A DNA stretch of 64,000 bases from Longispora fulva (GTDB lineage Bacteria; Actinomycetota; Actinomycetes; Mycobacteriales; Micromonosporaceae), in assembly GCF_015751905.1 (NCBI RefSeq), contig NZ_JADOUF010000001.1, positions 7,928,501-7,992,500 on the forward strand, read 5' to 3'. Both the position numbers and the translations under genes were made by a program. The notes under the pieces were generated by a model. It saw nothing but the letters and a program-made list of their open reading frames with translations. It had not been told where the DNA came from and made no database searches. Positions 35,255 through 43,386 of the stretch are shown here, one piece after another (position 1 is the first letter of the stretch; each line of letters begins with the position of its first letter).

Positions 35255-36766
35255 ATGACGAGCAGCATCGAGGTCTCCTCGAACACGGTCGCAATCAATG
35301 ACATCGGCTCTGAGGAAGATTTCCTCGCCGCCATTGATCTGACCATCAAGTACTTCAACGACGGTGACATTGTCGAAGGCACCGTCGTCAAGGTCGACCG
35401 GGACGAGGTCCTGCTCGACATTGGCTACAAGACCGAGGGCGTCATCCCCTCGCGCGAGTTGTCGATCAAGCACGACGTTGACCCGGCCGATGTGGTCGCT
35501 GTGGGCGACCAGATCGAGGCCCTTGTTCTCCAGAAGGAGGACAAGGAGGGTCGGCTGATCCTGTCCAAGAAGCGTGCGCAGTACGAGCGCGCGTGGGGCA
35601 CGATCGAGAAGATCAAGGAGGACGACGGCGTCGTCCGCGGCACCGTCATCGAGGTCGTCAAGGGTGGTCTCATCCTCGACATCGGCCTCCGGGGCTTCCT
35701 GCCGGCCTCCCTGGTCGAGATGCGGCGCGTCCGCGACCTCCAGCCCTACGTGGGCCGTGAGCTCGAGGCGAAGATCATCGAGCTGGACAAGAACCGCAAC
35801 AACGTGGTCCTGTCCCGCCGGGCGTGGCTCGAGCAGACCCAGTCCGAGGTCCGCACCGAGTTCCTCAACAAGCTCGCCAAGGGCCAGGTCCGCAAGGGCG
35901 TCGTGTCCTCGATCGTCAACTTCGGCGCGTTCGTGGACCTCGGCGGCGTCGACGGCCTCGTGCACGTCTCGGAGCTGTCCTGGAAGCACATCGACCACCC
36001 GTCCGAGGTTGTCGAGGTCGGCCAGGAGGTCGAGGTCGAGGTTCTCGACGTCGATCTCGAGCGTGAGCGCGTCTCCCTGTCGCTGAAGGCGACGCAGGAG
36101 GACCCGTGGCGTCAGTTCGCCCGGACCCACCAGATCGGCCAGATCGTGCCCGGTAAGGTCACGAAGCTGGTTCCGTTCGGTGCGTTCGTGCGCGTCGACG
36201 ACGGCATCGAGGGCCTGGTGCACATCTCCGAGCTGGCCGAGCGCCACGTGGAGATCCCGGAGCAGGTCGTTCAGGTCAACGGCGACGTTCTCGTCAAGGT
36301 CATCGACATCGACCTCGAGCGTCGGCGGATCTCGCTCTCGCTCAAGCAGGCGAACGAGGGCTTCGTCGAGGGCGACGAGCACTTCGACCCGACCCTCTAC
36401 GGTATGGCTGCCACCTACGACGAGGCCGGCAACTACATCTACCCGGAGGGCTTCGACCCGGAGACGGGCGAGTGGCTCGAGGGCTTCGACGCGCAGCGCG
36501 AGGTGTGGGAGAAGCAGTACGCCGACGCCCGCGTCCGCTGGGAGGCGCACGCCAAGCAGGTCGAGGCGGCCCGTGTCGCTGACGCCGAGGCCGAGGCCAA
36601 CCCGCAGCCCGTCACCGTCGGCGCTCCGGCCGGTGGCTCGGGTGCGACCAGCATGACCAGCAGCACCCCCTCGGCCACCAAGGCCCCGGAGGAGCCGGCT
36701 GGCACCCTCGCCACCGACGAGGCGCTCGCGGCTCTGCGCGAGAAGCTCGCGGGCGGCAAGGGCTAA
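35255..36766 (+). CDS. rpsA: 30S ribosomal protein S1
   Basis: 503 residues with four S1 RNA-binding repeats (about 35-105, 120-190, 205-275 and 290-360; each with GxVxxxxxFGAFVxL/VxxGIEGLVHxSEL-like cores), then an acidic and a Ser/Thr/Ala-rich tail; actinobacterial S1 has four repeats rather than six. Binds mRNA at the ribosome. ATG 35255 starts MTSSIEVSSN, the conserved beginning; only a weak GGAG lies 11 nt upstream. The frame continues upstream to 35096 but that is leader. Codon use is noticeably less extreme than in neighbours (many GTT, GCT), fitting a highly expressed gene. Confidence 0.96.
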   Translation: MTSSIEVSSNTVAINDIGSEEDFLAAIDLTIKYFNDGDIVEGTVVKVDRDEVLLDIGYKTEGVIPSRELSIKHDVDPADVVAVGDQIEALVLQKEDKEGRLILSKKRAQYERAWGTIEKIKEDDGVVRGTVIEVVKGGLILDIGLRGFLPASLVEMRRVRDLQPYVGRELEAKIIELDKNRNNVVLSRRAWLEQTQSEVRTEFLNKLAKGQVRKGVVSSIVNFGAFVDLGGVDGLVHVSELSWKHIDHPSEVVEVGQEVEVEVLDVDLERERVSLSLKATQEDPWRQFARTHQIGQIVPGKVTKLVPFGAFVRVDDGIEGLVHISELAERHVEIPEQVVQVNGDVLVKVIDIDLERRRISLSLKQANEGFVEGDEHFDPTLYGMAATYDEAGNYIYPEGFDPETGEWLEGFDAQREVWEKQYADARVRWEAHAKQVEAARVADAEAEANPQPVTVGAPAGGSGATSMTSSTPSATKAPEEPAGTLATDEALAALREKLAGGKG

Positions 36767-36784
36767 GTCGCTCTGTAGTTCGTA

Positions 36785-36819
36785 GAAAGGGCCCCGGCGC
36801 GAAGCGCCGGGGCCCTTTC
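36785..36819 (+). terminator. Strong terminator of rpsA
   Basis: Perfect 16-bp stem GAAAGGGCCCCGGCGC / GCGCCGGGGCCCTTTC with a 3-nt loop. The remaining spacer to coaE (36820-37031) is GC-rich with no gene. Confidence 0.85.
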
Positions 36820-37031
36820 GTGTGCGCCGGGGAGCCCCGCTGTCGGGGACGTGACCGGTGCCGGGTCGGGTGCGTCCGGTCGGTGGGTCCGGCCGGGTGG
36901 GGTGCGTCCAGCGCGTGGGCCCGGCCGGACTCGCGCAACCCCGTCGGTGCGGGGATCTCCCGCCCGGCCCGCCTCGCCCACCGCCCGGTGCGGGACCTCC
37001 TGCCGGGCATGGCACGGCCGGGGCGGGTCGG

Positions 37032-37037
37032 TAGGGT
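37032..37037 (+). promoter_or_regulatory. -10 box TAGGGT of coaE (leaderless)
   Basis: Ends 6 nt before ATG 37044. Confidence 0.6.
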
Positions 37038-37043
37038 CGGGGC

Positions 37044-38228
37044 ATGTTGAGAGTGGGACTCACGGGCGGTATCGGGGCGGGGAAGAGCGCCGTCGCGCGG
37101 TACCTGGCCGGGCGGGGCGCCGTGATCGTGGACTCCGACGTGCTGGCCCGCGAGGTCGTCGCGCCCGGTACCGAGGGGCTGGCCGAGGTCGTCGACACCT
37201 TCGGGGACGGCGTCCTGCGGGACGGCGCGCTCGACCGGGCGGCGCTGGCCGCTGTCGTGTTCGCGGATCCGTCGGCCCGGGCGCGACTGGAACGGATCAT
37301 CCACCCTCGCGTGCGGGCCCGGTCCGAGGAGCTCACGGCCGCTGCCGGGGACTCGATCGTGGTCAACGACATCCCGCTCCTGGTCGAGGTGGGCCTGGCG
37401 CCGACGTTCCCTCTGGTACTCGTCGTCGAGGCCGGTCACGACGTCCGGCTCGCACGACTGGTGGAGCGCGGGCTGCCCCCTGCCGAGGCCGAGTCCCGGA
37501 TGGCGGCTCAGGCCAGTGACGGCCAGCGCCGGGCGGCGGCCGATGTCGTGGTGGACAACTCGGGCACCCTGGCCGAGTTGCACACCAGGTTGGCCACCGT
37601 GTGGGACCGGTTCGTCGGGTTCGACGAGAATCTGGCGGCGGGTCGCCGGGCTGCCCGCCCCGTGGAGCTGACCATCGCGGCCCCGGACGGGACGTGGCCG
37701 GAGCAGTACGCGCGGCTGGCGGCCCGGATCCGGCACGCCGCCGGGGACCTGGCGGTTACCCTCGACCACATCGGTTCTACCTCGGTGCCCGGCCTGCCCG
37801 CCAAGGACATCCTCGACATCCAACTGGGCGTCACCGACCTGGCCGCCGCCGACCGGCTGGCCCCCGTGCTGGCCGCCGTCGGCTTCCCCGCGAATCCGGG
37901 CGAGTGGTGGGACAACCCGAAACCCCCGGACACCACCATCTGGTACAAAAGGTTGCACGGCTCCGCCGACCCCGGCCGCCCGGTCAACCTGCATGTCCGC
38001 ACGCTGGACTCGCCCGGCTGGCGCTGGGCGCTGATGTTCCGCGACTGGCTCCGGGCCAACCCGGCAGAGGTGGCGGGATACGCCCAGCTCAAGGCGCGGC
38101 TGGCGGCGGAGGGCCTCACGGTGAACGACTACGCGGACGCCAAGGAGCCCTGGTTCGACGAGGCTGGCGCCCTGGCGGAGAAGTGGGCGGCGACCACAGG
38201 CTGGGCCCCGACCGCCGCGACCGGCTAG
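37044..38228 (+). CDS. coaE: Dephospho-CoA kinase fused to a GrpB (UPF0157) domain
   Basis: 394 residues, twice the size of a plain CoaE. Residues 1-200: kinase with P-loop GGIGAGKS (8-15), DSDVLAREVV, HPRVRARSEEL and NDIPLLVEVG; it phosphorylates dephospho-CoA in the last step of CoA synthesis. Residues about 210-390: GrpB domain of nucleotidyltransferase-like fold (VTLDHIGSTSVPGLPAKDILDIQLGV, LHVRTLDSPGWRWALMFRDWLRANP). The same fusion exists in mycobacteria, where the second domain has been proposed to affect folding or activity. Rightly positioned between rpsA and uvrB. Confidence 0.94.
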   Translation: MLRVGLTGGIGAGKSAVARYLAGRGAVIVDSDVLAREVVAPGTEGLAEVVDTFGDGVLRDGALDRAALAAVVFADPSARARLERIIHPRVRARSEELTAAAGDSIVVNDIPLLVEVGLAPTFPLVLVVEAGHDVRLARLVERGLPPAEAESRMAAQASDGQRRAAADVVVDNSGTLAELHTRLATVWDRFVGFDENLAAGRRAARPVELTIAAPDGTWPEQYARLAARIRHAAGDLAVTLDHIGSTSVPGLPAKDILDIQLGVTDLAAADRLAPVLAAVGFPANPGEWWDNPKPPDTTIWYKRLHGSADPGRPVNLHVRTLDSPGWRWALMFRDWLRANPAEVAGYAQLKARLAAEGLTVNDYADAKEPWFDEAGALAEKWAATTGWAPTAATG

Positions 38229-38272
38229 CACCACATTCGTAACCAAAAAAGGGATTGTGATCTCAACGTCTT

Positions 38273-38372
38273 GGCCCGCTGAGGGCGGGGAGGCGAAGGC
38301 GGAGGTGCGCCTGAATACCGGTGTTGTATTCAGGCGTGCCGACAACGCACGCATCGTCGCCCTCAGCGGGCC
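38273..38372. repeat. 100-bp nested-hairpin repeat, copy 1
   Basis: Outer arms GGCCCGCTGAGGGCG (38273-38287) and CGCCCTCAGCGGGCC (38358-38372) pair perfectly over 15 bp. Inside, after conserved internal-loop sequences, a second stem GGTGCGCCTGAATAC / GTATTCAGGCGTGCC (38304-38318 with 38326-38340, two G-U pairs) closes a CGGTGTT loop. Copy 2 is at 47251-47350. 45 nt after coaE; may act as a terminator but is a repeated, possibly mobile, element. Confidence 0.9.
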
Positions 38373-38379
38373 CCACCCA

Positions 38380-38426
38380 CCAAAAGAGGAGAGCTTTGCC
38401 GGGTGGGGCAAAGCTCTCCCTTTTGG
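38380..38426 (+). terminator. Hairpin following repeat copy 1
   Basis: CCAAAAG(A)GGAGAGCTTTGCC pairs with GGCAAAGCTCTCCCTTTTGG (20 bp, one bulged base), 6-nt loop. It is AT-richer than its surroundings. The stretch from 38427 to 38652 holds no gene that I can support; frames across it are read-through of the repeat. Confidence 0.7.
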
Positions 38427-38652
38427 CAGGCTCGACGACCCCGGGCGACACGAGGTCGACCGACGCCCGATGCGCTCACCGACGTGTGGGGTCGGGAGCT
38501 GCGACCGGTGCCCGGGGCTCTGACCGAGGTCATCCGCCGGGAAAGGCCGCCACCGCCTGCTGCACGATCGAGGCTAGCCCCGGGATCTTGGGGGCACAAT
38601 GCTTTTGGGCCTTGTTGGCGCATCGTAAATCGGGGTTGTCGTACCTGGCGCG

Positions 38653-38658
38653 TACGGT
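38653..38658 (+). promoter_or_regulatory. -10 box TACGGT of uvrB (leaderless)
   Basis: Ends 7 nt before ATG 38666. No clear LexA-type palindrome (GAAC-GTTC) is seen in the 200 nt upstream. Confidence 0.55.
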
Positions 38659-38665
38659 GGGTTCT

Positions 38666-40768
38666 ATGGCGCTGGACATCCCCCGGGCATCGGGCCGTTT
38701 CGAGGTTGTGAGTGAGTACAAGCCGGCTGGTGACCAGCCGACCGCGATCGCCGAGCTGGCCGCCAGGGTGCGGCGCGGCGAGGAGCATTCGGTGCTGTTG
38801 GGCGCCACGGGCACGGGCAAGAGCGCCACGACGGCGTGGTTGATCGAGGAGCTGCAGCGCCCAGCGCTGGTGCTCGCCCCGAACAAGACCCTGGCCGCGC
38901 AGCTGGCGACGGAGTTCCGCGAGCTGATGCCGCACAACGCTGTCGAGTATTTCGTCAGCTACTACGACTACTACCAGCCCGAGGCGTACATCGCCCAGTC
39001 GGACACGTACATCGAGAAGGACTCCTCGGTCAACGAGGAGGTCGAGCGGCTGCGGCACTCGACCACGAAGAGTCTGCTCAGCCGCCGGGACGTGATCGTG
39101 GTGGCCACCGTGAGCGCGATCTACGGCCTGGGCACGCCGGAGGAGTACCTGGAGCGGGCCGCCGTCGTGAAGATGGGCGAGGAGCTGGACCGGGACACGT
39201 TCCTGCGTCGGCTCGTCGACATCCAGTACACGCGGAACGACGTGGCGTTCGTCCGGGGCACCTTCCGGGTGCGCGGGGACACGATCGAGATCATTCCGGC
39301 GTACGAGGAGCTGGCGCTACGGATCGAGCTCTTCGGCGACGAGGTCGAGAAGCTGTCCTACCTGCACCCGCTGACCGGCGACGTGGTCCGCGAGGTCGAC
39401 TCGATGGTGGTGTTCCCGGCGACCCACTACGCGGCCGGCCCGGAGCGGATGGAGCGCGCGATAGGCCAGATCGAGGTGGAGCTCGCCGAGCGCCTCGCCG
39501 AGCTGGACCGGCAGGGCAAGCTGCTGGAGGCCCAGCGGCTGCGGATGCGCACGACGTACGACCTGGAGATGATGCGCCAGGTCGGCTTCTGCTCCGGCAT
39601 CGAGAACTACTCCCGGCACATCGACGGCCGTGACGGCGGCAGCCCGCCGCACTGCCTGCTCGACTACTTCCCGGCGGACTTCCTCACGGTCATCGACGAG
39701 TCGCACGTGACGATCCCCCAGATCGGCGGGATGTACGAGGGGGACGCCTCCCGGAAACGTTCCCTGGTCGACCACGGTTTCCGGCTGCCGTCGGCGATGG
39801 ACAACCGGCCGCTGCGGTTCGACGAGTTCACCGAGCGGGTCGGCCAGGCGGTGTACCTGTCGGCGACCCCCGGCCCGTGGGAGCTGCGCAAGACGGAGGG
39901 CGAGTTCGTCGAGCAGGTCATCCGGCCGACCGGCCTGATCGACCCCGAGGTGGTGATCAAGCCGACCAAGGGCCAGATCGACGACCTGATGCACGAGATC
40001 CGGGTCCGCTCGGAGCGCGACGAGCGGGTGCTGGTCACGACGCTCACGAAGAAGATGGCCGAGGACCTCACCGACTACCTGCTCGAACACGACATCCGGG
40101 TGCGGTATCTGCACTCGGAGGTCGACACCCTTCGCCGGGTCGAGCTGCTCCGCGAGCTGCGCAAGGGCGACTACGACGTGCTCGTCGGCATCAACCTGCT
40201 CCGTGAGGGCCTGGACCTGCCGGAGGTGTCCCTGGTCGCGATCCTGGACGCCGACAAGGAGGGCTTCCTGCGCTCGGCGACGTCGCTGATCCAGACCATC
40301 GGGCGGGCCGCGCGTAACGTGTCCGGCCAGGTGCACATGTACGCGGACAAGATCACGCCGTCGATGGCCCAGGCGCTGGACGAGACGGACCGCCGGCGTG
40401 CGAAGCAGATCGCGTACAACGAGGCGCACGGGGTGGACCCGCAGCCGCTGCGCAAGCAGATCCGCGACGTCCTCGAGGGCATCTACCGGGAGGCCGAGGA
40501 GACGGACGCGGCGCTGGTCGGCGGCGGTCGTCAGCTGTCCCGGGGCAAGTCGCCGGTGCCGGGTTCGCCGGGTAGCGGACGGATCCGGAGCACGACGGCG
40601 GCGGAGCCGGGGATGGCCCGGGCCGATCTGGCCGACCTGATCGGGCAGCTCAACGAGCAGATGCTCGGGGCGGCGCGCGAGCTGCAGTTCGAGGTGGCCG
40701 CGCGGATCCGGGACGAGATCAAGGAGTTGAAGAAGGAGCTGCGGCAGCTCGACGCGGCGGGGGTGTGA
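38666..40768 (+). CDS. uvrB: Excinuclease ABC subunit B
   Basis: 700 residues. Nucleotide excision repair helicase-like subunit that receives damaged DNA from UvrA and recruits UvrC. Walker A GATGTGKS (46-53), the damage-probing beta hairpin [11 protein letters not shown] (about 94-104), DESHVTIPQ, helicase motifs V-VI ([26 protein letters not shown]), and the C-terminal UVR coiled coil (about 660-695, [24 protein letters not shown] in outline). ATG 38666 begins [10 protein letters not shown]; the open frame upstream runs through the repeat and is not coding. Confidence 0.97.
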   Translation: MALDIPRASGRFEVVSEYKPAGDQPTAIAELAARVRRGEEHSVLLGATGTGKSATTAWLIEELQRPALVLAPNKTLAAQLATEFRELMPHNAVEYFVSYYDYYQPEAYIAQSDTYIEKDSSVNEEVERLRHSTTKSLLSRRDVIVVATVSAIYGLGTPEEYLERAAVVKMGEELDRDTFLRRLVDIQYTRNDVAFVRGTFRVRGDTIEIIPAYEELALRIELFGDEVEKLSYLHPLTGDVVREVDSMVVFPATHYAAGPERMERAIGQIEVELAERLAELDRQGKLLEAQRLRMRTTYDLEMMRQVGFCSGIENYSRHIDGRDGGSPPHCLLDYFPADFLTVIDESHVTIPQIGGMYEGDASRKRSLVDHGFRLPSAMDNRPLRFDEFTERVGQAVYLSATPGPWELRKTEGEFVEQVIRPTGLIDPEVVIKPTKGQIDDLMHEIRVRSERDERVLVTTLTKKMAEDLTDYLLEHDIRVRYLHSEVDTLRRVELLRELRKGDYDVLVGINLLREGLDLPEVSLVAILDADKEGFLRSATSLIQTIGRAARNVSGQVHMYADKITPSMAQALDETDRRRAKQIAYNEAHGVDPQPLRKQIRDVLEGIYREAEETDAALVGGGRQLSRGKSPVPGSPGSGRIRSTTAAEPGMARADLADLIGQLNEQMLGAARELQFEVAARIRDEIKELKKELRQLDAAGV

Positions 40769-41469
40769 CCGGCGCGGAGGGGCCGGGGGAAGGCGCGGCG
40801 GACGTGGTCGGGCGGGTCAGTGAGGAGTGGCTCGCCGTGCCGCGTCGGCCGGGACCTCGCGGCGACTCCGACGCGGACGATGTCGAGGCGGGCGATCATC
40901 TGGCGGGCGGTGACCTGGCGGTCCGGGCCGGGATCCACCGGGTGGTGTCGGACGTGGTCGCCGCCGGCGGGGCCATCGGCTTTCTGGCGGTCCCCGACCG
41001 CGCCGAGGTCGACGCCTGGGTCGACTCCCTGCTCGACCGGATCGCCCAGGGCCGGGCCGGCATGCTCCTCTGCCGGGTCGACGGCCGGATCGAGGCGCTG
41101 GGGGCGTGGATCCGCGAGGTCCCCGGCCCGCAGGGGCACACGGCCCTGCTGACCCGGATCATGGCGCACCCGGCCGCGCGCGGGCTGGGCCTGGGCCGGC
41201 GGATGGTCACCCGGCTGGTCGAGGCGGTGACGGCCGTCGGCGTGGAGGTGGCGTTGCTGTCGGTGCGGGGCAACAACCACGCCGCCGTGGCGCTCTACGA
41301 GGACTGCGGCTTCACGGTGTACGGCGTGGTGCCCAACGGCCTCGCGGTGGGCGAGGTGCGCTTCGACGAGGTCCGGATGGTGCGGCAGGTGGCTCTGCCT
41401 GCGGGTGTGACGATCCACGGGCAGAGGCCGGGGGGACTGGGGGGCTCGGTGCGCCGCGAGAGCGTCTGA
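40765..41469 (+). CDS. GNAT-family N-acetyltransferase
   Basis: 234 residues; GNAT fold with the acetyl-CoA loop [20 protein letters not shown] (about 133-152) and [17 protein letters not shown] near the end. Residues 1-45 are Gly/Asp/Arg-rich and may be disordered. GTG 40765 overlaps the uvrB stop (GTGTGA), implying coupling. Substrate unknown. Confidence 0.82.
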   Translation: MTGAEGPGEGAADVVGRVSEEWLAVPRRPGPRGDSDADDVEAGDHLAGGDLAVRAGIHRVVSDVVAAGGAIGFLAVPDRAEVDAWVDSLLDRIAQGRAGMLLCRVDGRIEALGAWIREVPGPQGHTALLTRIMAHPAARGLGLGRRMVTRLVEAVTAVGVEVALLSVRGNNHAAVALYEDCGFTVYGVVPNGLAVGEVRFDEVRMVRQVALPAGVTIHGQRPGGLGGSVRRESV

Positions 41470-41532
41470 CCGGGGCGGGGCCTGCGGCGAGGCCGGTCAC
41501 GGGCGGCAGGGCCGGCAGGTCACGGAGGCCCG

Positions 41533-41623
41533 GGCGGTCCCGGAGACCAGGGCGGTACAGGCCGGCAGGGGCGGTCCCGGAGACCGGGGCGGTCACGGAG
41601 GTCAGGGCGGTCACGGACGGGCG
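41533..41623. repeat. Degenerate 18-bp tandem repeat
   Basis: Five units of 18 bp (one of 19), consensus GGCGGTCACGGAGACCAG, beginning at 41533, 41551, 41570, 41588 and 41606. In the gap between the GNAT and monooxygenase genes (41470-41708), which holds no gene. Confidence 0.7.
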
Positions 41624-41708
41624 GGCCGGTGTCAGGCACGGCCTGGGCGGTCAGGGCTCCGGAGCCGGGAAGCCGGGACAGGTGTCCCGGCTCGGGAGCG
41701 TCGGGGTC

Positions 41709-41996
41709 CTACAGGTCGTTGAAGTGCTCCACCACCGGTGGCGCCGCGAAGTGCACTCCGATCAGGTCCCGCCACTTCTCGAACCGCTCGGAGGCCCGGA
41801 AGTTCTCCACATGGGCCTCGACGCTGTCCCACTCCACCAGCAGGACGAACTTGGACGGGGATTCGATTCCCCTGGTCATCCGCGCCTTCTGGCAGCCGGG
41901 GGTGGTGGTGAGCAGGGGGAGGGCCTCGGCGTACGCCGCGGCGAAGGCCTCCTCCTGACCGGGAACGACGTCGATGAGGGCGACTTCGAGAATCAT
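41709..41996 (-). CDS. Antibiotic biosynthesis monooxygenase (ABM) family protein
   Basis: 95 residues, ferredoxin-like alpha+beta barrel of the ABM family: MILEVALIDVVPGQEEAFAAAY, GCQKARMTRGIE, FVLLVEWDSVEAHVENFRASERFEKWRDLIG and HFAAPPVVEHFNDL. Such dimeric proteins include quinone/heme oxygenases and stress proteins; no cofactor residue decides which. ATG 41996; upstream CAGGCT 7 nt away resembles the TAGGCT leaderless -10. Convergent with the GNAT gene. Confidence 0.85.
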   Translation of the reverse strand: MILEVALIDVVPGQEEAFAAAYAEALPLLTTTPGCQKARMTRGIESPSKFVLLVEWDSVEAHVENFRASERFEKWRDLIGVHFAAPPVVEHFNDL

Positions 41997-42070
41997 GCCC
42001 CGCAGCCTGCCAGTGTCCGCAGGCTCACGCAAGGTACACAAAGAGCGATGGTGCCCACTTCTCAACAGGT

Positions 42071-42104
42071 AGATATCTGTCATAAGCGAGAAAATATACA
42101 GATA
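42071..42104. repeat. AT-rich inverted repeat between the monooxygenase and terC genes
   Basis: TATCTGT (42074-42080) and ACAGATA (42098-42104) form 7-bp arms 17 nt apart, and the first overlaps the palindrome AGATATCT (42071-42078). The 50-nt patch is conspicuously AT-rich. A regulator site or distal promoter is possible; otherwise nothing is seen between 41997 and 42209. Confidence 0.5.
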
Positions 42105-42209
42105 ACGGTCATCGATGTCGTTCCCGCGTCGGCGTGCGCGGAACGTGTCGGACCCGGGCGGGGGAGGGCCAAGTTTCGCCCCGGATTCGTTCGGGCGCAG
42201 GCCGTGGGG

Positions 42210-42215
42210 GACAAT
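42210..42215 (+). promoter_or_regulatory. Probable -10 box of terC
   Basis: GACAAT at 42210-42215 predicts a transcript start near 42222, immediately before the riboswitch P1 strand. Confidence 0.4.
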
Positions 42216-42224
42216 GGGGCGTAC

Positions 42225-42346
42225 AAGGAGGGGAGTATTCCCCCGCGACGGTCTCGTCAGCACGGTTCCTCCGGGAGCCCGGGACCGCCGGTCGCCGCAC
42301 GTGGTGGCGGAAGAGACCTCCGGTGATGCTTTGTGCCTGCCGGAGG
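42225..42346 (+). promoter_or_regulatory. yybP-ykoY (manganese) riboswitch with Shine-Dalgarno sequestering platform
   Basis: Conserved 5' part AAGGAGGGGAGTATT (42225-42239) and 3' part GGAAGAGACCTCC (42309-42321) match the class core GGGGAGUA ... AGACC. P1 forms between GGAGG (42227-42231) and CCTCC (42317-42321). The same 3' strand, CCTCCGG (42317-42323), is perfectly complementary to CCGGAGG (42340-42346), which contains the terC ribosome binding site. Thus aptamer folding would free, and unfolding would block, translation. Being directly upstream of a TerC gene is the usual setting of this class. Confidence 0.85.
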
Positions 42347-42350
42347 AACC

Positions 42351-43346
42351 ATGAATATCCCCACCTGGGTCTGGATCGCGACCATGGTCGGGCTCGCCGC
42401 CCTGCTCCTCTTCGACCTCGCCGTGGTCGGCCGTCGGCCACACGAGCCCTCGATCCGCGAGTCCACGCTCTGGGTGGTCTTCTACGTCGGCCTGGCCGTC
42501 GTGTTCGGGCTGGGCATCTTCGCGGCCTCCGGGCCCAAGTACGCGGGTGAGTTCTTCGCCGGCTGGGTCACCGAGTACAGCCTGTCGGTCGACAACCTCT
42601 TCGTGTTCGTCCTGATCATGGCGAACTTCGCGGTGCCCAGGATCTACCAGCAGAAGGTGCTGCTCGTCGGCATCGTGATAGCGCTGATCATGCGCGGCGC
42701 GTTCATCGCGGCCGGCGCGGCGTTGATCGAGAAGTTCGTCTGGGTGTTCTATTTCTTCGGCCTGTTCCTGGTGTTCACGGCGATCAAGCTGGCCAAGGGC
42801 GGCGAGACGGACGACGACGAGTTCAAGGAGAACGTCCTCATCCGGTGGACGCGCAAGGTGCTGCCGGTGACGAAGGAGTACCACGGCGCGGATCTGACCA
42901 CGCGGATCAAGGGCAAGAAGATGTTCACCCCGATGCTCGTGGTGATGATCGCGATCGGCACCACCGACCTGATCTTCGCGCTGGACTCGATCCCGGCGAT
43001 CTTCGGGCTCACCAAGGAGCCCTACCTGGTGTTCACGGCCAACGTGTTCGCGCTGATGGGCCTGCGCCAGCTGTACTTCCTGATCGGCGGCCTCCTCGAC
43101 CGGCTGATCTACCTGTCGATCGGCCTGTCCGTCGTCCTCGGCTTCATCGGCGTCAAGCTGGTGATGGAGGCGCTCGCGGAGAACAACCTGCCGTTCATCA
43201 ACGGCGGCGAGAAGATCAGCTGGGTGCCGCACATCCCGATCTGGCTGTCGCTGCTGATCATCCTGGGCACGCTCGTGGTGACGACGGTGCTGAGCCTGGC
43301 GAAGTCGTCCCGGGACCGGAAGCGGGACCTGCGCGCGGCGTCCTGA
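42351..43346 (+). CDS. TerC/Alx family membrane protein, probable manganese exporter
   Basis: 331 residues with nine hydrophobic helices. Conserved charged membrane motifs: EYSLSVDNLFVFVLI, AIKLAKGGETDDDE, TTDLIFALDSIPAIFGLTKEPYLVFTANVFALMGLRQLYF. TerC/Alx proteins export Mn2+ and protect against metal excess or supply metal to secreted enzymes. ATG 42351 has GGAGG at 42342-42346. The Mn riboswitch in its leader predicts induction by manganese. The C-terminus ends in a Lys/Arg-rich tail. Confidence 0.9.
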   Translation: MNIPTWVWIATMVGLAALLLFDLAVVGRRPHEPSIRESTLWVVFYVGLAVVFGLGIFAASGPKYAGEFFAGWVTEYSLSVDNLFVFVLIMANFAVPRIYQQKVLLVGIVIALIMRGAFIAAGAALIEKFVWVFYFFGLFLVFTAIKLAKGGETDDDEFKENVLIRWTRKVLPVTKEYHGADLTTRIKGKKMFTPMLVVMIAIGTTDLIFALDSIPAIFGLTKEPYLVFTANVFALMGLRQLYFLIGGLLDRLIYLSIGLSVVLGFIGVKLVMEALAENNLPFINGGEKISWVPHIPIWLSLLIILGTLVVTTVLSLAKSSRDRKRDLRAAS

Positions 43347-43386
43347 CCTCGGCGGGGCGTCGGAACTCCCGACGCCCCTGCCCCGG

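Noticed and set aside
38273..38372. Reading the repeat as a CRISPR unit or insertion-sequence end
   Set aside because: Only two copies 9 kb apart, no spacers, no transposase, no flanking direct repeat seen.
38257..38523. Small open frame of 88 codons downstream of coaE
   Set aside because: Consists of the 100-bp repeat and the following hairpin read as codons; no ribosome site and no protein-like composition.
38321..38665. Upstream extension of uvrB by 115 codons
   Set aside because: Passes through the repeat and terminator hairpin; UvrB homology begins at MALDIP after the -10 box.
42115..42354. Small open frame covering the riboswitch region
   Set aside because: Explained by conserved riboswitch structure; no ribosome binding site.
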